A stretch of DNA of 64,000 nt from Xaviernesmea rhizosphaerae (GTDB lineage Bacteria > Pseudomonadota > Alphaproteobacteria > Rhizobiales > Rhizobiaceae). Below the pieces are notes generated by a model. It had not been told where the DNA came from, searched no databases, and worked only from the letters and a program-made list of their open reading frames with translations. The translations under genes were made by a program, and so were the position numbers. Below are positions 17,836-26,605 of this stretch, piece by piece; the stretch's first letter is position 1, and the number at the start of each line of letters is the position of its first letter. The stretch covers positions 52,941 through 116,940 of the forward strand of contig NZ_MKIO01000040.1 of NCBI RefSeq assembly GCF_001938945.1. The letters run 5' to 3'.

Positions 17836-18761
17836 CAGTAGCTCGCCGCTCCCGAAACGATCGAGTAGATTTCCGCCGGCGGAATGACAAGTTCCACGGC
17901 CAGGCGGATGCCGACCGCGAGAACCAAGAGCGCCAGCAGCGCGCGCAATTGCTCGCCGCGCAGCTTCTGGCCCACGCGCACCCCATATTGCGCGCCGACC
18001 ACGCCGGCGATCATCAGAAAGAAGGCCAGCACGATATCGACGGTATAATTGGCCGTCGCCTGGATGATGACGGTATAGGCGGAGACAAAGATGATCTGGA
18101 ACAGCGACGTGCCGACCACGACATTGGTGGGAATGCGCAGGAGATAGATCATGGCCGGCACCATGATGAAGCCGCCGCCGACCCCCATGACCGAGGTGAG
18201 CACGCCGATACAGAAGCCGAGCGCGATCACCGGCAGCACGCTTAGATAGATCTTCGACTTCTTGAACCGCATCTTCAGCGGCAGCCGGTGCACCCAGTTG
18301 TGATGGCCGGGCCGGCGCAGCGGCATCGGCTCGTTGCGCGCCGCTCGGCGCAGCGCGCGCAGGCTTTCGGCCAGCATCAGCCCGCCGACCGTGCCGAGCA
18401 GGATGACATAGGCAAGCGAAATGACGAGATCGAGCTGACCGATGCGGCGCAGCAGCGCGAAGATCCAGATGCCGGCAGACGCCCCCGCCAGACCGCCGCA
18501 CAGGAGCACCGTGCCGAGCTTGATATCAATCGTTCCCCGGCGGAAATGGGTGATGGCGCCGGAGATCGAGGAGGCCACCACCTGGTTGGCGCCGGTGGCC
18601 ACCGCAACCACGGGCGGGATGTTGTAGAAGATCAGAAGCGGCGTGATGAGAAACCCGCCGCCGACGCCGAACATGCCCGAAAGAAAGCCGACGGCCGCGC
18701 CCATTCCCAGGATGATCAGGATATTGACCGACAGTTCGGCGATGGGAAGATAAACGGTCAC
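17835..18761 (-). CDS. Sulfite exporter TauE/SafE family transporter
   Basis: About eight transmembrane segments in two homologous halves, each carrying the family signature: GFLSGMFGVGGGFLITPLL in the first and GVLTSVMGVGGGFIMVPAM in the second. Members move sulfite, organosulfonates or related anions; substrate not assigned. I chose the GTG at 18761 (giving VTVYLPIAELS, 308 residues) because related rhizobial proteins start there and a GGA motif lies upstream; an in-frame start at 18803 would add 14 residues. Operonic with the TIGR02186 gene. Confidence 0.92.
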   Translation of the reverse strand: MTVYLPIAELSVNILIILGMGAAVGFLSGMFGVGGGFLITPLLIFYNIPPVVAVATGANQVVASSISGAITHFRRGTIDIKLGTVLLCGGLAGASAGIWIFALLRRIGQLDLVISLAYVILLGTVGGLMLAESLRALRRAARNEPMPLRRPGHHNWVHRLPLKMRFKKSKIYLSVLPVIALGFCIGVLTSVMGVGGGFIMVPAMIYLLRIPTNVVVGTSLFQIIFVSAYTVIIQATANYTVDIVLAFFLMIAGVVGAQYGVRVGQKLRGEQLRALLALLVLAVGIRLAVELVIPPAEIYSIVSGAASY

Positions 18762-18848
18762 GCCACGCATCCGATCCAGATGACGACCGCCGCCGGCTGC
18801 CACAGGCCGGCCCGGCGATCTCCCGGCGTTTGGGCGCGCCGTCCGCCT

Positions 18849-18954
18849 TAGAGCATCAGACTGAAAATCGCACGCAGTCCGATGCTCTAATTTTTTTGTT
18901 TTTGCATCGGATTTTTCCGAAAACCGGTTCCCACTTTTCGGTCCGATGCTCTAG
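18849..18954. repeat. RIME-type intergenic mosaic element, copy 2
   Basis: A 106-bp element nearly identical to the copy at 16515 and in the same orientation, with the same TAGAGCATC ends and the AAAACCGGTTCCCACTTTTC core. It lies in the 394-base gap (18762-19155) between the start of the TauE/SafE gene and the end of podJ. The remainder of that gap shows no gene. Confidence 0.88.
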
Positions 18955-19155
18955 GTTTATCAGGGCCGGCCGTTGCAGGCCGCCGGAGATGGCCTGCCCG
19001 CCGGAGCGGACAGGCCTCTCATCGTCTGATGCCGCGTCGGCCCGCCGCGCGCAAGATGGAAGCGACGAAAATGGCGTGAGATCGCTCCGCCCCGCCGCCC
19101 GTCATGCCGGATCGGCTGCCTGCGCTGCATCCAACGCCGACGCGGCGCGATGCAA

Positions 19156-22100
19156 TCATCCCTGGCGGGCGTTGCGCTTGAGCAGCTCGTGCACCAGCTG
19201 GTCGGTGATCTGGCCGGTCGGCGCCTGGCCGATCGAGGTCTGGAAGGCCTTGATCGCGGAGACGGTCTTGGCGCCGATCTCGCCATCCGGGCGGCCGGCG
19301 TCGAAACCATTGTTGTTGAGGATCGCCTGGATGTTGCGGATCGCCTTCTTCATGTCGACGGAGCCGGTCGGCTGGGCCTTGCCGAGCCAGGCATCGGGCG
19401 CCACCGCTTCGTTGGCGGTCGCGTCCAGCGGCACGGGCTTGAAGGCAGCGGCCTGGGCGCGAGCGCTTTCCAGGTCGGCCGGTTTCATCACCTTGGCCAC
19501 GTCGTCGCGCTTCTGGGCCGCATCGGGATCGCCTTGCGCGGCGGCTGCGTCGAACCACGCCCAGGACTGTTTCAGATCCTGGCGCACGCCATTGCCGCGA
19601 GCATAGAGGATGGCGAGATTGAACTGGCTGTCGCGCACGCCGTGCTCGGCCGCCTTCTGGAACCAGACGGCAGCGGAGGCGAAATCCGGCGTGCCGGCAC
19701 GGCCGCCGGCGATCAGCACGGCGAGATTGTGCATGGCATTGGCATTGCCCTTTTCGGCCGCCGCCTCATAGAGCGTGCGTGCCCTCGCAAAATCCTGCGG
19801 CACGCCGCTGCCCTTTTCATAGAGACTGCCCAGGCGATATTGCGCCGGTGCGAAGCCGGCATCGGCGGCCCGCTGATACCATTGCGCGGCCTTGGCGAGA
19901 TCGACCGCCACGCCGCCGCGCCCGTCCGTATAATTCGCGCCGATCTGGAAGAAGGCGAGCGGGTCGCCCGCGCGCGCGGCATCGGCCAGCGCCGGCGGGC
20001 CAATCTCGGCCGGCACCTCGATGGCGGCCTGCTGATCTGCCTGAGCGGCGGCGGGCGGGGTGACCGCAACCGTCGTCACCGGCGTGACCGGCGCGGAGCG
20101 GCCGAAGGTCACCGGCGCGCTGTCGGTCGCCTCGCCCTCTGCCGGATCCCGGGCCGCTTGAGCGGGTCCTGCGGCTGCATCCGGGGCGTTGGCGCCGGCC
20201 TCGCCCGTCCCATCCGGGGTGGCGGCGGCGGGCGCTTGGGTCTCGGGGGAAGACAGGGTCGAGGAGGCACCATCCGAAGGCGCAGCCGGAGCCGTCTCCT
20301 TTTGCGCGGCATCCGGAGCATCCTGCGGCGCGGCGGGCGCAGCCTGTTTGGGCGCGTCGATGACGGCGGGGGGAACGGGCGTGCTCTTGTCGCCGCCGAT
20401 CAGGGCGCCGGCCAGCGGATAGGCGAGGATCGCCATGAGAATGGCGCCGACGGCAATCAGGATCGGCTTGCGATGGCGCGCCAGACGGCCGCCCTTCGTC
20501 AGGCCCTGCGCATCCTGCGGCAGGCCCTGCACCTCTTCGGCGGCGAGTTGGGCGGCGCGGCGCGCGGCGGCGATGAAGTCGGTTGTCTCGCCGCGTTCGG
20601 CTTCCGCCTGGGGGCCGCGCGCCTGCTGGCCGGCCCGCACGCGGGCGAGGATCGTCTTGACGTCGGGCACGCCGGAGCCGGGCTCCAGCAGCTCATTGGC
20701 GACGTCCTTGCCCATGAGGTCGGCCGGATCGAGCGAAGGCGCCGTGTCCAGCATCGGCCGGGCGGCGGTTGACTCCGCCTTGCGCGCGGCAAAGCGGCGG
20801 GCAAGGCCGGACATCAAGCCGGCACGTCCGCTCTCGGTCTCGCTCTCGCGCGCCTCCGCCTCGTCACGCAGCAGCGCCAGCACAGGCAGCGCCTCGCCGC
20901 TGTCGCGCGACACGGGCGCATCGATTCGCGGGCTTGCGGCAGCCGCGTCGCGGGCTGCCGGCATTTCGGGCGGGCGAAGGGTAGCGGCCGGCTGCTCCAG
21001 CCGTTCCAGCTTGCCGACGATATCGACCAGCGTTTCATGCAGCGATTCGAAGGTCCGGGCGGTCTGCTCCTGGCTGGAGCGGCTCATATCCTCCAGCGTC
21101 TTCAGATCGTCGGCCAGGGCGGCGATGGCGGCCATGTCGCCGCCGGCAACCGGTGCGCCATTGCCCCGACCATAGGAGTCCATCACCGCTTCGGCCGCCT
21201 GGCGGGCGGCCTCGATGATATATTCGTCGCTGGTGGACAGATAGTCTTCCAGCGCATGCATGCGGCTTTCCATCTCCGCCGGCAGGCCGCCGGCGTCGCG
21301 CGGGCTGCGCAGAAGATCGGACAGGCCGGCGATCTGCTGATGCAGGCCGCGCAGCATGGCGTCGTCGACAGGGGCCGCCTGCGCCGCCTCGATGCGCTCG
21401 GCAAGACCGCCAAGGCGCTGTTCGAGCCGGGCGAAGCGGGCCTCGTCCTCGCCGGTGGCATGGTTCAGCGCCTCGATCCGGCGCGCCAGCCCGTCCAGCC
21501 GGTCGGCCAGGGCATCATGGCCGGCACCGGCCTCGAGCGCGTCGATCTTGCGGGAAATATCGAGCAGATGACGGCTCAGCTCGCGCTCCTGGCTGGCGCC
21601 GCCCTCGCGGCGCTCGCCCTCTGCGCGCTGCAGCATCTCGGCCAGCGCGTTGAGGCGCGCCTCCAGCCGGGCGGCGGCGTCCTCGCGCGAGAGCGCATCC
21701 ATGCGCGCGGCCAGATCCTCGATCCGCTCCGCCAGCTCGGCGGCCGGCGAGGGAATGGCCTCGATCTGGCGGGAGAGATCGCCTAGCCGGGCCTCCACGC
21801 GCGAGACGGCAGCGGCATCGCTGGCCGAGCGTCCGCCGGCAACGATGGCGCGGGTGATTTCGTCGAGCCGCTGGTCAAGCGCGGAAAACTGGGCCTGCAC
21901 GGCGGCATCGCCCGGCCGGATCTGCCGGCTGAGCACGTCCACGGCCTGGGCCAGGGTCACCAGCCGTCCCTCGACGGCGGCGAGCGCAGCGGCGCTGTCC
22001 AGCGCGCCGATCTCCTCGGCCACTTGCGACAGGCGGCGCTCCAGCGCCTGCATCTGATCCTGCAGCCGGGTGTCGGGCCTGAAGCCGGTGGTCTCGATGG

Positions 22101-23538
22101 CCGAGACCAGCTCCGCCACCCGCTGCTCCAGCGTGGCGAGATCGGGCTGCGCCGACAGGCGCTCGATCTGGGCCTGCATGTCCAGAAGCCGGCCGTCGAG
22201 ATCGCCCAGCGCGGAATGAAGACGCCGGTCGTTCGGCGGCATCTGGATGGCGATGGCTTCCACCGCATCCATCACCCCGCCAAGCCGGTTTTCCAGACCT
22301 TCCAGCGCGCCAAGGCTGTTCAGCCGGCCCATCTGCAGGCGCATGTCTTCCAGGCGGCGGTCGAGATCGGCGACATAACCCTGCAGGCGGCGGTCGGCTG
22401 GGGCGATCTGGGCGGCCAGCGTGTCGACGGCGTCAAGCACCCGGGACAGCTTGGCCTCGAGCGCGTGGATCGCCGGCCCGGACTGCGCGGCGGCGATCTG
22501 CGTCTTCAGCTCGTCGAGCCGGCGGGCGAGCGCCACGAGCTCGTCGTCCCGCGCGCTGTCGGACTGGACGATCCGCTCCTCGACGCCGGACCAGCGGCCC
22601 TCGATGCGGCGCATGCTTTCCTCGCGCGCCAGCCCGTCCATCATCCGGCGCAGGGCGTCGAATTCATCGCGCAGCGCCTCCGCGACCGGGCCCGCCGGCG
22701 CCTGACGGCTCAGCGCGGCGATGCTGTCGGACAGTTTCTGCAGATCGGCGCGGATGTCGCGCGCGGCGTTATGGTCGCGTCCGGCATCGGCCACGAGGCC
22801 GCGCATCTCGCCGCGCAGCGACTGGATCTCGCGGGCGACCCCCTCGGCGATCTCGTGCTTGAGCTCATGACGCAGGCCGACAAGCGCTTCGGCCAGATCG
22901 GGCGGAGAGAGATCGGGCCGGGAAAGACTAGACTGGGACGGTTCGGCGGCAGGGCGCACGGCGCGCCCAGCCTCCCGCAGGGACCGGCGCGGCGGGGCGT
23001 CGTAAACGGCGGACTGGTCCTCAACGGCTGCCGCTTCGGCGCGGTTGCGCCGTTCGGCTGCCGGCATGCGCGCATCCGCACGCGCCTGCCCGTTGGATCC
23101 GGCATCCAGCCGCACGGCCTCGCTGCGGGTAAGCAGGGCCTTCTGGCGGGCGATGATTTCGGCAATGGCACCAGCGCGCGCGCCGAGATCAGCGGCGGCC
23201 AGCTCGGGCATCGGCACCGTTTCGGGATTTACCCGGTCGGGCATTGTCCGGTCAGAAATTGTCGGGCGCTCGCGGCGCGGGCTCTGGGCGCGGGCGGGCG
23301 GTGCGGCCTGTTCGGGAAGGACGCGGGCGGAAAAATCACGGGCCGACGACGCGCGCGAGGCGGCATCCGCGGACAGGGCTTCGGCGGACACGGATGCGCG
23401 GGCGCGATCGCGCGCGGCCTCCATCAGCCCCTCGATCCTGGCCTCGAGCCCCTCGATGGTCCGGCTCAAGGTCTCGAAGGAGGATCGGGCGCCAGCCTCC
23501 TGGTTCGACGTCTGCTGATGCGATCGTGATCCGTTCAT
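19156..23538 (-). CDS. podJ: PodJ-type polar organelle development protein
   Basis: A 1460-residue bitopic protein with the PodJ architecture. A long cytoplasmic region (about 1-1018) is dominated by repeated heptad-like RLDGL/RLEQ-type helices. One transmembrane helix follows (ILIAVGAILMAILAYPLAGAL, about 1019-1045), then a Pro/Ala-rich periplasmic linker, Sel1-like TPR repeats (about 1186-1350; QYRLGSLYEKGSGVPQD is typical), and a C-terminal peptidoglycan-binding domain (about 1394-1460). In Caulobacter and Agrobacterium PodJ organises a cell pole. This copy is longer than the Caulobacter protein. The ATG at 23538 begins MNGSRSHQQ; upstream in-frame sequence is not coiled-coil-like. Confidence 0.88.
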   Translation of the reverse strand: MNGSRSHQQTSNQEAGARSSFETLSRTIEGLEARIEGLMEAARDRARASVSAEALSADAASRASSARDFSARVLPEQAAPPARAQSPRRERPTISDRTMPDRVNPETVPMPELAAADLGARAGAIAEIIARQKALLTRSEAVRLDAGSNGQARADARMPAAERRNRAEAAAVEDQSAVYDAPPRRSLREAGRAVRPAAEPSQSSLSRPDLSPPDLAEALVGLRHELKHEIAEGVAREIQSLRGEMRGLVADAGRDHNAARDIRADLQKLSDSIAALSRQAPAGPVAEALRDEFDALRRMMDGLAREESMRRIEGRWSGVEERIVQSDSARDDELVALARRLDELKTQIAAAQSGPAIHALEAKLSRVLDAVDTLAAQIAPADRRLQGYVADLDRRLEDMRLQMGRLNSLGALEGLENRLGGVMDAVEAIAIQMPPNDRRLHSALGDLDGRLLDMQAQIERLSAQPDLATLEQRVAELVSAIETTGFRPDTRLQDQMQALERRLSQVAEEIGALDSAAALAAVEGRLVTLAQAVDVLSRQIRPGDAAVQAQFSALDQRLDEITRAIVAGGRSASDAAAVSRVEARLGDLSRQIEAIPSPAAELAERIEDLAARMDALSREDAAARLEARLNALAEMLQRAEGERREGGASQERELSRHLLDISRKIDALEAGAGHDALADRLDGLARRIEALNHATGEDEARFARLEQRLGGLAERIEAAQAAPVDDAMLRGLHQQIAGLSDLLRSPRDAGGLPAEMESRMHALEDYLSTSDEYIIEAARQAAEAVMDSYGRGNGAPVAGGDMAAIAALADDLKTLEDMSRSSQEQTARTFESLHETLVDIVGKLERLEQPAATLRPPEMPAARDAAAASPRIDAPVSRDSGEALPVLALLRDEAEARESETESGRAGLMSGLARRFAARKAESTAARPMLDTAPSLDPADLMGKDVANELLEPGSGVPDVKTILARVRAGQQARGPQAEAERGETTDFIAAARRAAQLAAEEVQGLPQDAQGLTKGGRLARHRKPILIAVGAILMAILAYPLAGALIGGDKSTPVPPAVIDAPKQAAPAAPQDAPDAAQKETAPAAPSDGASSTLSSPETQAPAAATPDGTGEAGANAPDAAAGPAQAARDPAEGEATDSAPVTFGRSAPVTPVTTVAVTPPAAAQADQQAAIEVPAEIGPPALADAARAGDPLAFFQIGANYTDGRGGVAVDLAKAAQWYQRAADAGFAPAQYRLGSLYEKGSGVPQDFARARTLYEAAAEKGNANAMHNLAVLIAGGRAGTPDFASAAVWFQKAAEHGVRDSQFNLAILYARGNGVRQDLKQSWAWFDAAAAQGDPDAAQKRDDVAKVMKPADLESARAQAAAFKPVPLDATANEAVAPDAWLGKAQPTGSVDMKKAIRNIQAILNNNGFDAGRPDGEIGAKTVSAIKAFQTSIGQAPTGQITDQLVHELLKRNARQG

Positions 23539-23659
23539 AATGTCCCGCGCCTTCTCGTCGGCTTTTGTCGGACACGAGACTTGCCTCAGCCTATCGGCAA
23601 GCCCGTTTGCCCCGGGCATCCGCAAGCCGCACCCCCTCGGGCACGACAGGCCTTCCGCT

Positions 23660-23718
23660 GATTCGGCAAATCCCTGACTTGCACAAACTTTCGCCGCACA
23701 TGGTAAATGAAGCATTAA
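23660..23718 (-). promoter_or_regulatory. Candidate CcrM site and CtrA-like box upstream of podJ
   Basis: A GATTC (GANTC) site at 23660-23664 and, read on the minus strand, TTAA-N7-TTTACC at 23718-23702 lie 120-180 bases upstream of podJ. The second differs by one base from the CtrA consensus TTAA-N7-TTAACC. In Caulobacter podJ transcription is under CtrA, GcrA and methylation control, which makes these sites plausible; binding is inferred. Confidence 0.4.
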
Positions 23719-23863
23719 CCCGACGACCGCTCGGGGCTGTGCCGCCGATAAGGCCCGACCACGCAACCGCTTTGTGGATCGACCCGTGAACATCGTCCCA
23801 CATGTCCTGCCTCGAGGCCGCAGACCCACCGGAATGGCCTTCACGGAAAATCGACCGTATCTC

Positions 23864-23895
23864 AAACTTTGACGTTTACGCAAACGTCAAAGTTT
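23864..23895. promoter_or_regulatory. Perfect 14-bp-arm palindromic operator upstream of the fad operon
   Basis: Left arm AAACTTTGACGTTT (23864-23877), spacer ACGC, right arm AAACGTCAAAGTTT (23882-23895). No T-tract follows, so an operator is more likely than a terminator. The GACGTTTACG...AACGTC core resembles motifs of MerR-type LiuR regulators of branched-chain and acyl-CoA catabolism; that assignment is from memory. It is 228 bases from the acyl-CoA dehydrogenase start and may also affect podJ. Confidence 0.6.
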
Positions 23896-24122
23896 TATAG
23901 CATCCCCACCGAGAATGACGAACGCGGCCTGGACCGGCCGATCCCGCGACGGGATATGCGTATCGTCGACGGATCGGCAGCGCTGCGCTCAGCCCTTGAA
24001 GGGTGCCCGCAGCGGGAAGCGACAAGGACTTGGCCGGCGGGAACCGGTCGACAAGGAGGCAGGGCAGCCGCAGGCTCCGGGAGGCGGAGGCCGGGCCGCT
24101 CTATTCAGGCGAGGAACAGGAC

Positions 24123-25916
24123 ATGCCCATCTACAAGGCGCCGACCGACGATACGCTCTTCGTGCTCAACGACGTGCTGGGACTGGAGCGCTACAACAAC
24201 CTGCCAGGATTTGCCGATGCCACGCCCGACATGCTCGAGGCGATCCTCGGCGAGGCGGCGAAGCTGGCGGAAGATGTGCTCTTCCCTACCAACCAGGACG
24301 GCGACCGCGAGGGCTGCCTGCGCCACGAGGATGGCACGGTGACGACGCCGAAGAGCTTCACTGACGCCTATGCCGCCTATTGCGACGGCGGCTGGCTGGG
24401 GCTTGCCGTGCCCGAGGAATTCGGCGGCCAGGGCCTGCCCTATACGCTGCACAGCGCGGTCGGCGAATATATGTCGTCCGCCAATATGGCGCTGATGATG
24501 TATCCCGGCCTGACGCAGGGCGCCATTGCCGCCATCCTCGTCCATGGCACGCCGGAGCAGAAGCAGACCTACCTGCCAAAGATGGTGGAAGGCCGCTGGA
24601 CCGGCACCATGAACCTGACCGAGCCGCATTGCGGTACCGATCTCGGCCTCTTGCGTACCAAAGCCGTGCCTCAAGGCGATGGCAGCTACAGGATCAGCGG
24701 CCAGAAGATCTTCATCTCCGCCGGCGAGCACGACATGGCGGAAAACATCGTCCATCTGGTGCTGGCCCGCATCGAGGGCGCGCCCGAGGGCACCAAGGGG
24801 ATTTCGCTGTTCATCGTGCCGAAGATCGCGGTGGAAGCCGATGGCAGCCTCGGGGCACGCAATGCGGTCACCTGCGGCGCGATCGAGCACAAGATGGGCA
24901 TTCACGGCAATGCCACCTGCGTGATGAACTATGACGGCGCCACCGGCTTCCTGATCGGCGAGGCCAATCGCGGGCTCGCCGCCATGTTCGTGATGATGAA
25001 CGAGGCCCGGCTCGGCGTCGGCCTGCAGGGCCTGTCTATTGCTGAAATTGCCTATCAGAACGCCGCCCAATATGCCCGCGAGCGGCTTCAGGGCCGGGCG
25101 CTGTCGGGCGCCAAGGAGGCCGGCAAGGCCGCCGATCCAATCATCGTTCATCCGGATATCCGCCGGGTGCTGATGACAATCCGCGCCTTCAACGAGGCCG
25201 GCCGCGCCTTCACGCTGTGGACCGCGCTGCAGTCCGACATCGCCCATCGCTCGCCGGATGCCGCCGCACGCCAGCAGGCCGATGATCTTCTGGGCTTGAT
25301 GACGCCGATCCTCAAGGGCGTGATGACCGACAAGGGCTTCGAGCATGCGGTGATGGCGCAGCAGGTCTATGGCGGCCATGGCTACATCGAAGAGCATGGC
25401 ATGAGCCAGTATGTGCGTGATGCGCGCATCGCCATGATCTATGAGGGCGCCAACGGCATCCAGGCGCTCGATCTCGTCGGCCGCAAGCTCGGCCTGAATG
25501 GCGGGCGCGCCATCATGGCGCTGTTCAAGGAGGTCGGCGACTTCTGCGAGACCCACCGCAATGACGAGGCGATGGCGCCCTTCACCAAGGCCTTGAAGAA
25601 GGGGCTGAACGACCTGCAGGCCGCTACCATGTGGTTCATGTCCAATGCCATGGCCAAGCCCGACAATGCCGGCGCCGGCTCGACCGACTACATGCACCTC
25701 TTCGGCCTCGTCGTGCTCGGCTATATGTGGGCGCGCATGGCCAAGGCGGCGCAGGACGGGTTGGCCAACAGCGATCCGCGCCAAGCCTATCTCGAAGCCA
25801 AGCTGGTCACCGCCCGCTTCTTCATGGAGCGCCTGATGCCGGAAACCTCCCTGCGCAAGGCCCGCGTCGAGGCCGGCGCGGAGACGATGATGACGCTCTC
25901 GGCGGAGGCCTTTTAA
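24123..25916 (+). CDS. Acyl-CoA dehydrogenase with C-terminal extension
   Basis: A 597-residue FAD enzyme catalysing alpha,beta-desaturation of acyl-CoA, the first step of beta-oxidation. Domains in order: N-terminal helical part, middle beta domain with MNLTEPHCGTDLG and GQKIFISAGEHDM, C-terminal helical domain with QVYGGHGYIEEHGMSQYVRDARI and the catalytic-glutamate loop IYEGANGIQALDL, then an extra C-terminal ACAD domain. The length matches the large bacterial branch. The ATG at 24123 follows GAGGAA at 24111-24116 with good spacing. First gene of the fad operon, behind the palindromic operator. Confidence 0.95.
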   Translation: MPIYKAPTDDTLFVLNDVLGLERYNNLPGFADATPDMLEAILGEAAKLAEDVLFPTNQDGDREGCLRHEDGTVTTPKSFTDAYAAYCDGGWLGLAVPEEFGGQGLPYTLHSAVGEYMSSANMALMMYPGLTQGAIAAILVHGTPEQKQTYLPKMVEGRWTGTMNLTEPHCGTDLGLLRTKAVPQGDGSYRISGQKIFISAGEHDMAENIVHLVLARIEGAPEGTKGISLFIVPKIAVEADGSLGARNAVTCGAIEHKMGIHGNATCVMNYDGATGFLIGEANRGLAAMFVMMNEARLGVGLQGLSIAEIAYQNAAQYARERLQGRALSGAKEAGKAADPIIVHPDIRRVLMTIRAFNEAGRAFTLWTALQSDIAHRSPDAAARQQADDLLGLMTPILKGVMTDKGFEHAVMAQQVYGGHGYIEEHGMSQYVRDARIAMIYEGANGIQALDLVGRKLGLNGGRAIMALFKEVGDFCETHRNDEAMAPFTKALKKGLNDLQAATMWFMSNAMAKPDNAGAGSTDYMHLFGLVVLGYMWARMAKAAQDGLANSDPRQAYLEAKLVTARFFMERLMPETSLRKARVEAGAETMMTLSAEAF

Positions 25917-25933
25917 TTGCCTGACAAGGGCGG

Positions 25934-25955
25934 AAGTTATATTCTAATATAACTT
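25934..25955. promoter_or_regulatory. AT-rich palindrome, probable autoregulatory operator of the TA pair
   Basis: AAGTTATATT (25934-25943) and AATATAACTT (25946-25955) form a perfect 10-bp inverted repeat with a two-base spacer, starting 17 bases after the acyl-CoA dehydrogenase stop and ending 14 bases before the antitoxin ATG. It is strikingly AT-rich for this genome. Antitoxin or toxin-antitoxin complexes usually repress their own promoter through such sites; that role is inferred. Confidence 0.65.
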
Positions 25956-25969
25956 TCGAGGAGACAACC

Positions 25970-26227
25970 ATGGCGACGTCGACCCTGCGCAATGTCGGAG
26001 GCTCCGTGATGATGACGATCCCCAAGCCCGTTCTCGAAGAACTGGGCCTTGGGGCGAATGCCAAGCTGGAGGTTTCCGTCGAGGAAGGGCGTATCGTCGC
26101 CGCCCCTCAGAAACGGCAGAAATACACGCTGGAAGAACTGCTGGCGCAATGTGATGCGGATGCCGCCGTCACGCCGGAGGATGAGGACTGGCTGAACGAC
26201 CGCCCGGCGGGCCGCGAGGCGCTCTGA
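25970..26227 (+). CDS. MazE/AbrB-type antitoxin
   Basis: An 85-residue protein. The first 45 residues form a SpoVT/AbrB swapped-hairpin DNA-binding domain (STLRNVGGSVMMTIPKPVLEELGL, then AKLEVSVEEGRIVAAPQ). The acidic C-terminal tail (QKYTLEELLAQCDADAAVTPEDEDW) is the expected toxin-binding part. It should neutralise the downstream toxin and repress the operon. GAGGAG precedes the ATG. The stop overlaps the toxin start (TGATG). Its position inside a fatty-acid oxidation operon is unusual. Confidence 0.93.
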   Translation: MATSTLRNVGGSVMMTIPKPVLEELGLGANAKLEVSVEEGRIVAAPQKRQKYTLEELLAQCDADAAVTPEDEDWLNDRPAGREAL

Positions 26228-26556
26228 TGGAGCGCGGCGACATCTGGCATGTCGACCTCGAGCCAATCAAGGGCCGGGAACAGGCGGGAAGCCGGTATGT
26301 GCTTATCGTCAGCCAGGCGAGCTTCAACCGGCTGGGAACGCCCATCGTCGCGCCGATAACGACAGGCGGGCAGTTCGCGCGCTTCCAGGGTTTTGCCGTC
26401 TCGCTTTCGGGAACGGGCACGCGGAGCGCCGGCGTCGTCCTGTGCAACCAGGTGCGGGCCATCGATCTCAAAGCCCGCAGCGCCCGCTTCATGGAGCGGG
26501 CGCCAGATTTCATCATCGAGGATGTGCTGGCACGCATCAGCACGATTTTCGAGTAA
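26227..26556 (+). CDS. MazF/PemK-type endoribonuclease toxin
   Basis: A 109-residue PemK/MazF/ChpB toxin. The N-terminal RGDIWHVDLEPIKGREQAGSRYVLIVS is the family signature, with the usual R-GDI, and P(I/V)VAPITTG and LCNQVRAIDL in the later strands. The family cleaves mRNA at short sequence motifs, halting translation until antitoxin is restored. Full length, with no disrupting change seen, so probably active. It ends 49 bases before the thiolase start. Confidence 0.94.
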   Translation: MERGDIWHVDLEPIKGREQAGSRYVLIVSQASFNRLGTPIVAPITTGGQFARFQGFAVSLSGTGTRSAGVVLCNQVRAIDLKARSARFMERAPDFIIEDVLARISTIFE

Positions 26557-26605
26557 CGATCCCTCGGGACAAAATGGCGCTGACGCGCTTATGGGAGAGG
26601 ACCGC

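Noticed and set aside
22024..23529. 501-codon plus-strand frame opposite podJ
   Set aside because: Reverse complement of the repetitive coiled-coil codons; no motif or ribosome binding site.
24105..25784. 559-codon minus-strand frame opposite the acyl-CoA dehydrogenase
   Set aside because: Antisense shadow; the plus-strand gene has all family motifs.
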